Source: UBA11164 sp002420085 (GTDB taxonomy: Bacteria > Pseudomonadota > Gammaproteobacteria > Xanthomonadales > Xanthomonadaceae). From it: a stretch of DNA of 18,704 nucleotides. Below the pieces are notes generated by a model, which worked only from the letters and a program-made list of their open reading frames with translations, had not been told where the DNA came from and did not search any database. Of the stretch, positions 6,629-13,498 are shown in pieces. Location of the stretch: NCBI GenBank assembly GCA_031976395.1, contig DALYLJ010000046.1:1-18704 (forward strand), given 5' to 3'. The translations under genes were made by a program, and so were the position numbers. Position 1 is the stretch's first letter. Each line of letters starts with the position of its first letter.

Positions 6629-7471
6629 ATGAAGCGCGCCTTCCTCCTCGCCAGCTTGTTCGCCTCCTGTTTCGGCGTGATGACCCTGCTCGCGCCAATC
6701 GCGATCGCTGCCGAACTCGATTCCAACGCCAATTCCAAGCCGGGTGCCGAGCCCGCGCGGACCAGTCAGACCGATGCCATCGAAGACCCGTGGCAAGGCT
6801 TCAACCGGCCCATGCACCGACTGAACCGTGGTCTCGATCGCTACCTGGCAAAGCCGATCGCCAGGGCCTACGTCCGGGTGGTGCCGCGCCCGCTGCGGAT
6901 CGGCATCAGCAACTTCTTCACCAATCTGTTCCAACCGCTGACCGCCGCCCATCAACTTCTGCAGGGCAAGCCGGCCGAAGCCGGCACCTCGGTCGGTCGG
7001 TTCTCGTTGAATGTCGTGCTCGGCCTGGGGGGTCTGTTCGACCCTGCCAGCCACGCTCGCCTGCCGCTGCGCCAGGAAGACCTCGGCCAGACATTGGCGG
7101 TCTGGGGCTGGAAGGATTCGCGTTACCTGGTTCTGCCCTTCCTGGGCCCAAGCACGGCGCGCGACGGTTTCGGCACCCTCGGCGATGGTTTCGCCAGTCC
7201 CTATCGTCTGGTTGACGACACCGGGGTCGAGTACGGCCTGCGCGGCCTCCAGATCGTCGATCTGCGCGCCAACCTGCTGGCCGCCGACGAGTTCGTCCGT
7301 GACGCCGACGACGATTACCTGATCTTCCGCGACGCCTACCTGCAACGTCGCCAGTTCCTCATCCGCGACGGCCAGGACCAGACCCCCGACTACCTGCTCG
7401 ACGACGACTTCGACGATTTCGAGGACTTCGACGACCCCTCCTCGGAGCCATCGGGGTCCGACCCCCGATGA
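6629..7471 (+). CDS. mlaA: Phospholipid-transport protein MlaA (VacJ family)
   Basis: MlaA sits in the outer membrane with porins, removes mislocalised phospholipids from the outer leaflet and hands them to MlaC. The 280-residue protein has the family blocks EDPWQGFNRPMHRLNRGLD (start of the domain, near residue 52), FFTNLFQPLTAAHQLLQGK, GRFSLNVVLGLGGLFDPA, EDLGQTLAVWGW and YLVLPFLGPSTARDGFG. ATG 6629 begins a signal peptide with basic MKR and a hydrophobic stretch. The only cysteine there, C14, is in a poor lipobox (FAS-C) and is followed by more hydrophobic residues. Cleavage after AIA or IAA near residues 27-28 by signal peptidase I looks more likely, which is unusual because E. coli MlaA is a lipoprotein. 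The C-terminus is a run of Asp/Glu/Phe (DDDFDDFEDFDD). The stop overlaps mlaF (ATGA). Confidence 0.94.
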   Translation: MKRAFLLASLFASCFGVMTLLAPIAIAAELDSNANSKPGAEPARTSQTDAIEDPWQGFNRPMHRLNRGLDRYLAKPIARAYVRVVPRPLRIGISNFFTNLFQPLTAAHQLLQGKPAEAGTSVGRFSLNVVLGLGGLFDPASHARLPLRQEDLGQTLAVWGWKDSRYLVLPFLGPSTARDGFGTLGDGFASPYRLVDDTGVEYGLRGLQIVDLRANLLAADEFVRDADDDYLIFRDAYLQRRQFLIRDGQDQTPDYLLDDDFDDFEDFDDPSSEPSGSDPR

Positions 7472-8340
7472 GCGATCGCCTCGCATCCGGCATCCCCGAA
7501 CCGAACGGCAGCCGCATGGATGACATCGGGTCGGGCATCGGGCCGAACACCGGCCCGGCGCTGGCGCTGCGCGGGGTGCGCATCGAACGCGGCGGTCGAG
7601 TGATCCTCGACGGCATCGATCTGACCGTGCCGCGCGGTTCGATCACCGCCGTGCTCGGCCCCAGCGGTGCCGGCAAATCGACCCTGCTGCACACCATCAC
7701 CGGTGAACTCCGGCCCAGCGCCGGTACGGTCGAGGTGTTCGGCGAACCGGTCCGCTACGGGCAGACCACCGACCTGCTCCGACTGCGCCGCAGCATCGGC
7801 GTGCTGTTGCAGGGCAATGGCCTGCTGTCCGACCTGACTGCGGGCGACAACATCGCCCTGCCCTTGCGTGCCCACACCCGACTGCCCGATCCGGTGATCC
7901 AGCGGATCGTCGAACTGAAGCTCAACTCGGTGGGTCTGCGCTCGGCGATCGATCTGTTTCCGCGCGAGTTGTCGGGCGGCATGATGCGCCGGGTGGCACT
8001 GGCGCGTTCGCTGGCCCTCGATCCGCCCCTGATGCTGTACGACGAACCGCTCACCGGCCTCGATCCGATCGCCAGCGCTGTGATCGTCACCCTGATCCAG
8101 CAGATCAACCGCACCCTCGGGGTCACCAGCCTGGTCATCACCCACCACATGCGCGAATGTCTGCCGATCTGCGACCGCGCGATCATCGTCGCCAATCGCG
8201 GCATCGTCTTCAACGACAGCCCGGATCGTCTGGCTGCCGCCAGCGACCCCCTGGTCCGCCAGTTCGTCGATGGTGCTCCGGACGGTCCGATTCCATTCGA
8301 TCCCGGTCGGGCACGGCCAGCATCGGAGCAGGCGGCATGA
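7468..8340 (+). CDS. mlaF: Mla ABC transporter ATP-binding protein MlaF
   Basis: MlaF is the cytoplasmic ATPase of the inner-membrane MlaFEDB complex. The 290-residue sequence contains Walker A GPSGAGKST (64-72), the Q-loop in VLLQGNGLLSDLT, the ABC signature LSGGM (168-172), Walker B LMLYDEP with D192-E193, the D-loop TGLDP, and the switch histidine H226 in VITHHM. The region before about residue 30 is not part of the ABC fold, and M17 could be an alternative start, but ATG 7468 overlaps the mlaA stop in the coupled ATGA arrangement. The C-terminal extension after FVDG is typical of MlaF and in E. coli contacts the partner subunit and MlaB. The stop overlaps mlaE by 4 bases. Confidence 0.95.
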   Translation: MSDRLASGIPEPNGSRMDDIGSGIGPNTGPALALRGVRIERGGRVILDGIDLTVPRGSITAVLGPSGAGKSTLLHTITGELRPSAGTVEVFGEPVRYGQTTDLLRLRRSIGVLLQGNGLLSDLTAGDNIALPLRAHTRLPDPVIQRIVELKLNSVGLRSAIDLFPRELSGGMMRRVALARSLALDPPLMLYDEPLTGLDPIASAVIVTLIQQINRTLGVTSLVITHHMRECLPICDRAIIVANRGIVFNDSPDRLAAASDPLVRQFVDGAPDGPIPFDPGRARPASEQAA

Positions 8341-9080
8341 GGGCGGTGACGGGCATCGGCGAAACCGGGCTGTTCCTGTTGGCGATCCTGCGCGCCAGCC
8401 GGCCGCGCCGGGATCTCGCCACCGATCTGATCCGGCAACTGTACGCGGTCGCCGTCCGCTCGCTGCCGATCATCGCCGTCGGCGGCGCCTTCGTGGGCCT
8501 GGTGCTGACCCTCCAGGGCTATCGCACCCTCAACACCTTCGGCGCCAGCAATTCGGTCGGGGTGCTGCTCGGGCTGTCGCTGTACCGCGAACTCGGCCCG
8601 GTCCTGACCGCACTGCTGTTCATCGGCCGCGCCGGCTCGTCGATGGCGGCCGAACTCGGCCTGATGCGCGCCACCGACCAGATCCCGGCGCTGTCGCTGA
8701 TGGCGATCGATCCGGTTGCCCGGGTGGTCGTGCCGCGCTTCTGGGCGGCGATCATCGGCCTGCCCCTGCTGTGCGGCATCTTCTGCCTGTTCGCGATCGT
8801 CGCCGGCTACTTCGAGGCAGTCTGGGTAATCGGCCTGGATGCCGGCTACTTCTGGTCCGGCCTGCGCGACAGCGTCGATCTGGTCGATGACTTCCTGGCT
8901 GCCCTGCTCAAATCGGCGGTATTCGGGCTGCTGGCGGCCCTGACCGCCACCCATGTCGGATTTCACAGCGAACCGACCATCGAAGGCACTTCGGTGGCGA
9001 CCACCCGTGCCGTGGTCAACGGTTCGCTGCTGGTCCTGATCGCCAACTTCATTCTCAGCGCCGTGCTATTCACACCATGA
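8337..9080 (+). CDS. mlaE: Mla ABC transporter permease MlaE
   Basis: MlaE is the membrane-spanning permease of the phospholipid transporter. The 247-residue protein is rich in hydrophobic helices. It shows the MlaE family blocks VGGAFVGLVLTLQGY, ELGPVLTALLFIGRAGSSMAAELGLM and ATDQIPALSLMAIDPV, the last being the stretch before the coupling region to MlaF, and a C-terminal block TATHVGFHSEPTIEGTSVATT followed by a final helix. ATG 8337 overlaps the mlaF TGA (ATGA). The frame is open further upstream, but that part lies inside mlaF and is not MlaE-like. The stop overlaps mlaD in the same 4-base way. Its length is close to E. coli MlaE (260). Confidence 0.95.
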   Translation: MRAVTGIGETGLFLLAILRASRPRRDLATDLIRQLYAVAVRSLPIIAVGGAFVGLVLTLQGYRTLNTFGASNSVGVLLGLSLYRELGPVLTALLFIGRAGSSMAAELGLMRATDQIPALSLMAIDPVARVVVPRFWAAIIGLPLLCGIFCLFAIVAGYFEAVWVIGLDAGYFWSGLRDSVDLVDDFLAALLKSAVFGLLAALTATHVGFHSEPTIEGTSVATTRAVVNGSLLVLIANFILSAVLFTP

Positions 9081-9559
9081 AACGATCCGCCTTCACCGTC
9101 GAAGCCGCCGTCGGGCTGTTTCTCCTGCTCGGACTCTGCGCCCTGCTGGCCCTGGCCTTCGCGTCGACCAATGGCCGAATCGGCCTGGCCGGCGATACCT
9201 ACGAAGTCAGTGCCCGATTCAGCAATGTCGGCGAACTGCGTCCGCGCGCACCGGTCAAGATCGGGGGTGTCACCATCGGCAGCATCGCTCGGGTCGAACT
9301 CGATCCCGAACGCTTCGATGCGATCGCCGTGCTGACCATCGACCGCCGTTTCGACCAGATTCCCGCCGACAGTTCGGCGGCCGTCTACACCAGCGGCCTG
9401 CTCGGCGAGCGCTACATCAGCATCACCCCCGGCGGCGATGTCGAGGTGCTCGGCCCCGGCGACGAGATCTTCATGACCCAGTCGGCGGTGGTTCTGGAAC
9501 AGTTGATCGGAAAGTACATCTTCGGCGGAGCCGACGAATCGAACGGAGACTCGAAATGA
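9077..9559 (+). CDS. mlaD: Mla substrate-binding MCE protein MlaD
   Basis: MlaD is the periplasmic MCE-domain protein anchored in the inner membrane. It forms a hexameric ring on MlaE and passes lipid to or from MlaC. The 160-residue protein has one N-terminal membrane helix (about 9-29, starting after MKRSAFTVE). The MCE domain follows, with YEVSARFSNVGELRPRAPVKIGGVTIG and the later strands SSAAVYTSGLLGERYISITPGG. The tail SAVVLEQLIGKYIF is the hydrophobic helix expected to line the central pore. Its ATG overlaps the mlaE stop and its TGA overlaps the mlaC ATG. Confidence 0.95.
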   Translation: MKRSAFTVEAAVGLFLLLGLCALLALAFASTNGRIGLAGDTYEVSARFSNVGELRPRAPVKIGGVTIGSIARVELDPERFDAIAVLTIDRRFDQIPADSSAAVYTSGLLGERYISITPGGDVEVLGPGDEIFMTQSAVVLEQLIGKYIFGGADESNGDSK

Positions 9560-10197
9560 ACCGGCAGAAAAATCCACTCGATGTCCTGGTCAGGATCGCC
9601 CTCGGCGCTCTGCTGATCCTGTCTTCCGGCTTCAGCCAGGCAATGGCCGAAAGTCCCACCGAGGTGGTTCGCGAGACCAGCAATGCCATCCTGACCGAGA
9701 TCCATGGCCGCCGCGCCGAGTTCGAGGCGTCCAATGCGGCACTCGATGCCTTCGTCCGCGACCGGCTGATTGCCCACATCGACCAGACCTACTCGGCACG
9801 TCTGGTGCTCGGTCTGCACGGCCGCAGCGCCAGTCGCGCGCAGATCGAGGCGTTCGCCGGGGCACTCTCGGACAGCCTCATGCGCCGCTACGGCCGCGCC
9901 CTGCTGGAGGTCGAAGCCGGCACCCAGGTCAGGGTCAGTGGCGAGGTTCCGGTACGTGACGGCAAGATCATCCGGGTCAACACCCTGGTCGATCGCGCCG
10001 GTGGCGCGCCGATTCCGGTCGATTACATGATGCGACCGGACAGCGATGGCAAATGGCGGGCGTTCGACGTGATCGTCGAGGGCGTGTCCTATGTCCAGAC
10101 CTTCCGTGCCCAGTTCGACGAGCCGATCCGCAAACAAGGGCTGGATCAGGTGATCGAGGACTTGCGCGCCAATCGGATCGAACTCGATGTCGAGTGA
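9556..10197 (+). CDS. mlaC: Periplasmic phospholipid-binding protein MlaC
   Basis: MlaC is the soluble periplasmic carrier that shuttles phospholipid between MlaA and the MlaFEDB complex. The 213-residue protein starts with a signal peptide of basic and hydrophobic residues ending AMA-E, so cleavage is predicted after A31. The Ttg2/MlaC family features follow: TEVVRETSNAILTEI, DRLIAHIDQTYSARLVLG, an AFAGALSDSLMRRYGRALLEVE stretch, and the late motif KWRAFDVIVEGVSYVQTFRAQFDEPIRKQGLDQVIEDLR. The start overlaps mlaD by 4 bases, and the end overlaps mlaB by 11 bases. Confidence 0.94.
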   Translation: MNRQKNPLDVLVRIALGALLILSSGFSQAMAESPTEVVRETSNAILTEIHGRRAEFEASNAALDAFVRDRLIAHIDQTYSARLVLGLHGRSASRAQIEAFAGALSDSLMRRYGRALLEVEAGTQVRVSGEVPVRDGKIIRVNTLVDRAGGAPIPVDYMMRPDSDGKWRAFDVIVEGVSYVQTFRAQFDEPIRKQGLDQVIEDLRANRIELDVE

Positions 10198-10477
10198 ACC
10201 GGCGGCCCGCTCGGACGGCACCACCGTGGCGCTGACCGGGCCAGCCACGCTGGCGGCAATTGACCGCCTGCTGGCCGCCCTGCCGGAGCAGGCCGAGCAC
10301 CTCGATCTCAGCGCCGTGGAGCGGGTGGACACCGCCGGGCTGGCGGCGATCGCCGACTGGCTGGCACGCATCGAACGCAGCCAGGGGCGACGACCGCAGG
10401 TCCATGGCCAGCCGCCCGGTCTGGCCGCCCTGTGCAAGGCATACCGGATCGAACCGGATTTCAGCGACTTCCCCTGA
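10187..10477 (+). CDS. mlaB: STAS-domain regulatory subunit MlaB
   Basis: MlaB is a small cytoplasmic STAS-domain protein that binds MlaF and stabilises or activates the transporter. The 96-residue sequence has the STAS pattern: a first strand VALTGPATL, a helix IDRLLAALPEQ, the strand LDLSAVERVDTAGLAAI and a following helix. T49 in VDTAGL matches the conserved threonine of E. coli MlaB. The ATG at 10187 lies inside the end of mlaC (11-base overlap), indicating coupling. It is the last mla gene. The next gene is convergent on the other strand. Confidence 0.9.
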   Translation: MSSEPAARSDGTTVALTGPATLAAIDRLLAALPEQAEHLDLSAVERVDTAGLAAIADWLARIERSQGRRPQVHGQPPGLAALCKAYRIEPDFSDFP

Positions 10478-10486
10478 ATGCTGCGA

Positions 10487-10510
10487 CCGGCGGGCTGCAT
10501 GCGCCGCCGG
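10487..10510. terminator. Hairpin between convergent mlaB and trpA
   Basis: CCGGCGG (10487-10493) and CCGCCGG (10504-10510) form a 7-bp GC stem with a 10-base loop in the 46-base gap between the mlaB stop and the trpA stop. It could act on transcripts from both sides. There is no T-tract, so function is inferred from position. Confidence 0.35.
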
Positions 10511-10523
10511 CCGAGCACCGGCC

Positions 10524-11327
10524 TCAATCGTGGTCCAGGGCCGCCCGTAGCGGGGCCAGGAAGGCACCTGCGGCAGCCGCAGCCGCCTCGGGACTGGCAG
10601 CGTCGGCCAGTGCTTCGACCAGGGCACTGCCGACCACCACGCCATCGGCGAACTGCGACAGGGCCTTGGCACTGGCAGCGTCCTTGACCCCGAAACCGAC
10701 CGCCACCGGGACCGCCGATGCTGCCCGCAAAGCGGCGACCCGCTCGCGCAGTCCCTCGACCGAGAGTTTGTCGCCACCGGTGACCCCGGCGAAGCTGACG
10801 TAGTAGAGATAGCCCTGAGCGGATTCGGCCATGCGTTGCAGGCGATCGTCACGGGTGGTCGGCGCCGCCAGGGAAATCAGATCGATGCCTTGCCGGTTCA
10901 GGGCCGAACGGGTGTCCTCGGCCTCCTCGGGCGGCAGATCGACCAGCAGGACGCCATCGACACCGGCCTCGGCGGCTTCCTGGGCGAAGCGCTCCAGGCC
11001 GTGGATTTCCACCGGATTGAGATAGCCCATCAGGACGATCGGGGTTTGATCGTCCTGGGTGCGAAAGCCACGCACGCTGGCCAGCGCATGACCGAGCCCG
11101 GCCCCGCGTTCCAGGGCGCGCTGCGAACTGCGCTGAATGACCGGGCCATCGGCCATCGGATCAGAGAACGGGATGCCGAGTTCGATCAGATCAGCCCCCG
11201 CTGCCACCAGAGCGTGCAACACCGGGACGGTCGCTTCGAGCGCGGGGTCACCGGAGGTGATGAAGGGAATCAGTGCCTTGCGTTGATCGGCACGGAGTCG
11301 TTGCAAACGGGTCGCGATTCGGTTCAT
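10524..11327 (-). CDS. trpA: Tryptophan synthase alpha subunit TrpA
   Basis: TrpA cleaves indole-3-glycerol phosphate to indole and glyceraldehyde 3-phosphate. TrpB then condenses the indole with serine. The 267-residue protein has both catalytic acids at the E. coli positions: E49 in LIELGIPFSDP and D60 in MADGP. It also has KALIPFITSGDP, VLLVDLPPEEA, YLYYVSFAGVTG and the phosphate-binding VAVGFGVKD. ATG 11327 gives the canonical MNRI start, and no clear Shine-Dalgarno sequence precedes it. No trpB, trpF or other trp gene is in the window. It lies 64 bases after rnc on the same strand, apparently as the last gene of that group, which is an unusual place for trpA. Confidence 0.95.
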   Translation of the reverse strand: MNRIATRLQRLRADQRKALIPFITSGDPALEATVPVLHALVAAGADLIELGIPFSDPMADGPVIQRSSQRALERGAGLGHALASVRGFRTQDDQTPIVLMGYLNPVEIHGLERFAQEAAEAGVDGVLLVDLPPEEAEDTRSALNRQGIDLISLAAPTTRDDRLQRMAESAQGYLYYVSFAGVTGGDKLSVEGLRERVAALRAASAVPVAVGFGVKDAASAKALSQFADGVVVGSALVEALADAASPEAAAAAAGAFLAPLRAALDHD

Positions 11328-11391
11328 GTCGGTCGAAGTGATGGGGATGGGAGGGGCCGGATTCGACCAGACGGTGCCGGTCGACCGAGTT

Positions 11392-12066
11392 TCAGCCGCT
11401 GGCGGCGCCAGGATTGGCGGCGAGTTGCTCCAATACCGCTTCGGCAGCGGCCTGCTCGGCGGCCCGCCGCGAACTGCCTTCACCCTGCGCCGAATGTGCA
11501 GGACGCTCCAGACGACAGATCGCGACGAAGGTCTTGTCGTGCTCATCACCGTGCGTGGCCAGCAACTGGTATTCCGGCAGAGTCAGGCGGCGCGCTTGCA
11601 ACCATTCCTGGAGCCGGGTCTTGGCATCCTTGAGTCGTTCGCCCGAAATCGGACCGGCCAGACCGCCCTCGAACCAAGGCAGGACGACCGCCCGGCACGC
11701 CTCGAATCCAGCATCGAGGTAGATCGCCGCAACCAGCGCCTCCAGGCCATCGGCCAGGATCGAGTCGCGCCGCCAGCCACCGGTCTTCATCTCGCCCGGT
11801 CCGAGTCGCAAGTGATCGCCCAGGGCCAGCCGACGCGCCCGTTCGGCCAGCGCCGACTCGCGGACCAGTTCAGCGCGCGCCCGACTGAGATCGCCTTCGT
11901 CGGCCCTCGGATGACGCTCGAACAAGGCTTCGGCGATGAACAGATTCAGCAGGGCATCACCGAGAAATTCCAGCCGCTCGTTGTGGCCGCCGCCGGCGCT
12001 GCGGTGGGTCAATGCCTCGCGCAGCAACTCGGGGTTGCCGAAGCGATGCCCGAATGCCTCAGTCAA
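11392..12066 (-). CDS. rnc: Ribonuclease III
   Basis: RNase III cleaves double-stranded RNA in rRNA precursors and some mRNAs. The 224-residue protein has the catalytic domain signature NERLEFLGDALL with E30, E33 and D37, and a second acidic set D106 and E109 in ILADGLEAL, matching the E. coli Mg-binding residues. A double-stranded RNA-binding domain follows (about 147-215), starting DAKTRLQEWLQ and containing the basic SSRRAAEQAAAEAVLEQL helix. Its start overlaps the DUF4845 gene by 8 bases, implying coupling. The usual neighbour era is not found after it; trpA is. Confidence 0.96.
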   Translation of the reverse strand: MTEAFGHRFGNPELLREALTHRSAGGGHNERLEFLGDALLNLFIAEALFERHPRADEGDLSRARAELVRESALAERARRLALGDHLRLGPGEMKTGGWRRDSILADGLEALVAAIYLDAGFEACRAVVLPWFEGGLAGPISGERLKDAKTRLQEWLQARRLTLPEYQLLATHGDEHDKTFVAICRLERPAHSAQGEGSSRRAAEQAAAEAVLEQLAANPGAASG

Positions 12067-12457
12067 CGCCGCCGCCGAATCGACTCAGTTCGACGCTGCG
12101 GTCGAAGCTGACCACGATGTCGATGTTGTAGACGAACGGCTTGCGCACCTCGTACTTGATCTGCAGGGTGTAGCCCTCGCCGCTGCGACTGAGCTTGATG
12201 TTCTCGGGCTTGACCGACTCGACGTAGCTGATGTCGAAGCGCCGGGCGAGCATGTCACGAATCTGCGGCGGCGACTTGTTGCCGATGCCGGCCTCGGTCT
12301 TGAGCGCATCCATGGCGCTGACCACGCTCATGTATTCCTGATAGATCGGCACCAGTTTCATCGCCATGAAGGCGAAGAAGCCGACCACGGCCAGCACGAT
12401 GACGAATCCGATCAGGGTGATGCCCCGCGCGGGGGCAGCGGCACGATTGTCTTTCAT
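12059..12457 (-). CDS. DUF4845 small membrane protein
   Basis: This 132-residue protein is the DUF4845-type gene commonly found between lepB and rnc in gammaproteobacteria. Its function is unknown. After a short basic start (MKDNRAAAPARG) comes a hydrophobic helix (about 13-34) that looks like a prepilin N-terminus (GITLIGFVIVLAVVG) but has Gly rather than the usual Glu at position 5 of that segment. The rest is a small soluble domain with SPPQIRDMLARRFDI and strands EGYTLQIKYEVRKPFVYNIDIVVSFD. ATG 12457 is preferred over upstream in-frame codons because it gives a compact membrane protein and has a GGGGA stretch just upstream. It overlaps rnc by 8 bases. Confidence 0.85.
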   Translation of the reverse strand: MKDNRAAAPARGITLIGFVIVLAVVGFFAFMAMKLVPIYQEYMSVVSAMDALKTEAGIGNKSPPQIRDMLARRFDISYVESVKPENIKLSRSGEGYTLQIKYEVRKPFVYNIDIVVSFDRSVELSRFGGGVD

Positions 12458-12518
12458 CTCAGTCCCCAATGTCCCAAGGTTCGGCAGTCCACACCGGACG
12501 GCCACTCGACTAGCCCGA

Positions 12519-12541
12519 AGACGGCGTCCGATCCGCCGTCT
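12519..12541 (-). terminator. Hairpin between lepB and the DUF4845 gene
   Basis: Arms 12519-12526 and 12534-12541 are complementary over 8 bp (AGACGGCG with CGCCGTCT) around a 7-base loop. It lies just past the lepB stop in the 86-base gap before the DUF4845 gene. On the minus strand it is followed by only two Ts, so it may be a weak terminator, an attenuator or an mRNA processing site. Confidence 0.35.
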
Positions 12542-12543
12542 GC

Positions 12544-13329
12544 CTACTCTATCCCTTCGCCGATCCGAGAGAAATCGACACCGCCACCGGCCCGGTCCCA
12601 GTGCATCCAGACCAGGAAGGCCCGACCAACCAGGTTCTGCTCGGGCAGGAAACCCCAGAAACGGCTGTCCTCGCTGTTGTCGCGATTGTCGCCGAGCACG
12701 AAATACTGGCCTTCGGGCACCACCCAGCGACCTTCGCCGCGCAGCGAGGACGCGCGATTCTGGCTTTGCAGGATGCGGTGCTGCGATTCGCCCAGGGTTT
12801 CCACCAGGGCCAGGGCACCGGTCATTTCGCGACCACTGCCGGTGCCGATGTAGGGGCCGTTGCGGGTCTGGCCCTGGGCCTGGCCATTGACGTAGATCAC
12901 TTTGTCGATATAGGCGATCTCGTCGCCAGGCAGGCCGACGATGCGCTTGATCCAGTCCTGGTCGGGATGATGTGGCGGCCGGAACACCACCACGTCACCA
13001 CGTTCGGGGGCACCGATGGCGATCACCTTCTGGTTGATCACCGGCAGCCGGATGCCGTAGGCGTACTTGTTGACCAGGATGAAATCGCCGATCAGCAAGG
13101 TCGGCATCATCGAACTGGACGGAATACGGAACGGTTCGGCCAGGAAGCTGCGCACCACCAGCACCAGCAACAGCACCGGAAACAGCGAGCGGGCGTAATC
13201 GACCACCACCGGCTCGGTGGTTTTTCCGGCATCGGCCCTGCGCTTGGCAAGAATCAGCCGATCGAGTGCCCAGATCAGACCCGCGAGGGCGGTCAGGATG
13301 ACGAGAACGGCAGCGAAATCGAATCTCAC
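12544..13329 (-). CDS. lepB: Signal peptidase I
   Basis: Signal peptidase I cleaves signal peptides from exported proteins at the outer face of the inner membrane. The 261-residue product has the catalytic serine S73 in IPSSSMMPTL and the catalytic lysine K128 in WIKRIVGLPGDE. It also has GDFILVNKYAYG and the box GDNRDNSEDSRFWGFLP. Two N-terminal membrane helices (about 6-27 and 49-62) anchor it, as in E. coli LepB. The GTG at 13329 is chosen because AGGAA sits 5-6 bases upstream and the first helix begins there. The frame extends to 13452, but that part reads as arginine-rich filler. It follows lepA after 169 bases and probably shares its transcript. Confidence 0.95.
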   Translation of the reverse strand: MRFDFAAVLVILTALAGLIWALDRLILAKRRADAGKTTEPVVVDYARSLFPVLLLVLVVRSFLAEPFRIPSSSMMPTLLIGDFILVNKYAYGIRLPVINQKVIAIGAPERGDVVVFRPPHHPDQDWIKRIVGLPGDEIAYIDKVIYVNGQAQGQTRNGPYIGTGSGREMTGALALVETLGESQHRILQSQNRASSLRGEGRWVVPEGQYFVLGDNRDNSEDSRFWGFLPEQNLVGRAFLVWMHWDRAGGGVDFSRIGEGIE

Positions 13330-13424
13330 GGGATTTCCTGGAAGAGGGTGACCGGGACGATGACAGCACAGACCGGAGACCGATCCAGACCGATGCCTGC
13401 GCGCGGATCCAGCGCACCGACCCG

Positions 13425-13443
13425 CGAATGCACTGCGCATTCG
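13425..13443. repeat. Perfect inverted repeat between lepA and lepB
   Basis: CGAATGC (13425-13431) and GCATTCG (13437-13443) are exact inverse copies around ACTGC. It sits in the middle of the 169-base lepA-lepB gap. It could be a protein-binding palindrome or a small RNA hairpin. No good promoter was seen next to it. Confidence 0.4.
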
Positions 13444-13498
13444 ACGAGGCACGGCGACAGGCGAGCGATCGGTCCGGTCATTGTCATTGCACTGTCAG

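Noticed and set aside
7755..8966. A 403-codon minus-strand frame opposite mlaF and mlaE
   Set aside because: It lies across the junction of two well-supported genes and is dominated by Gln, Arg and Asp with no recognisable domain.
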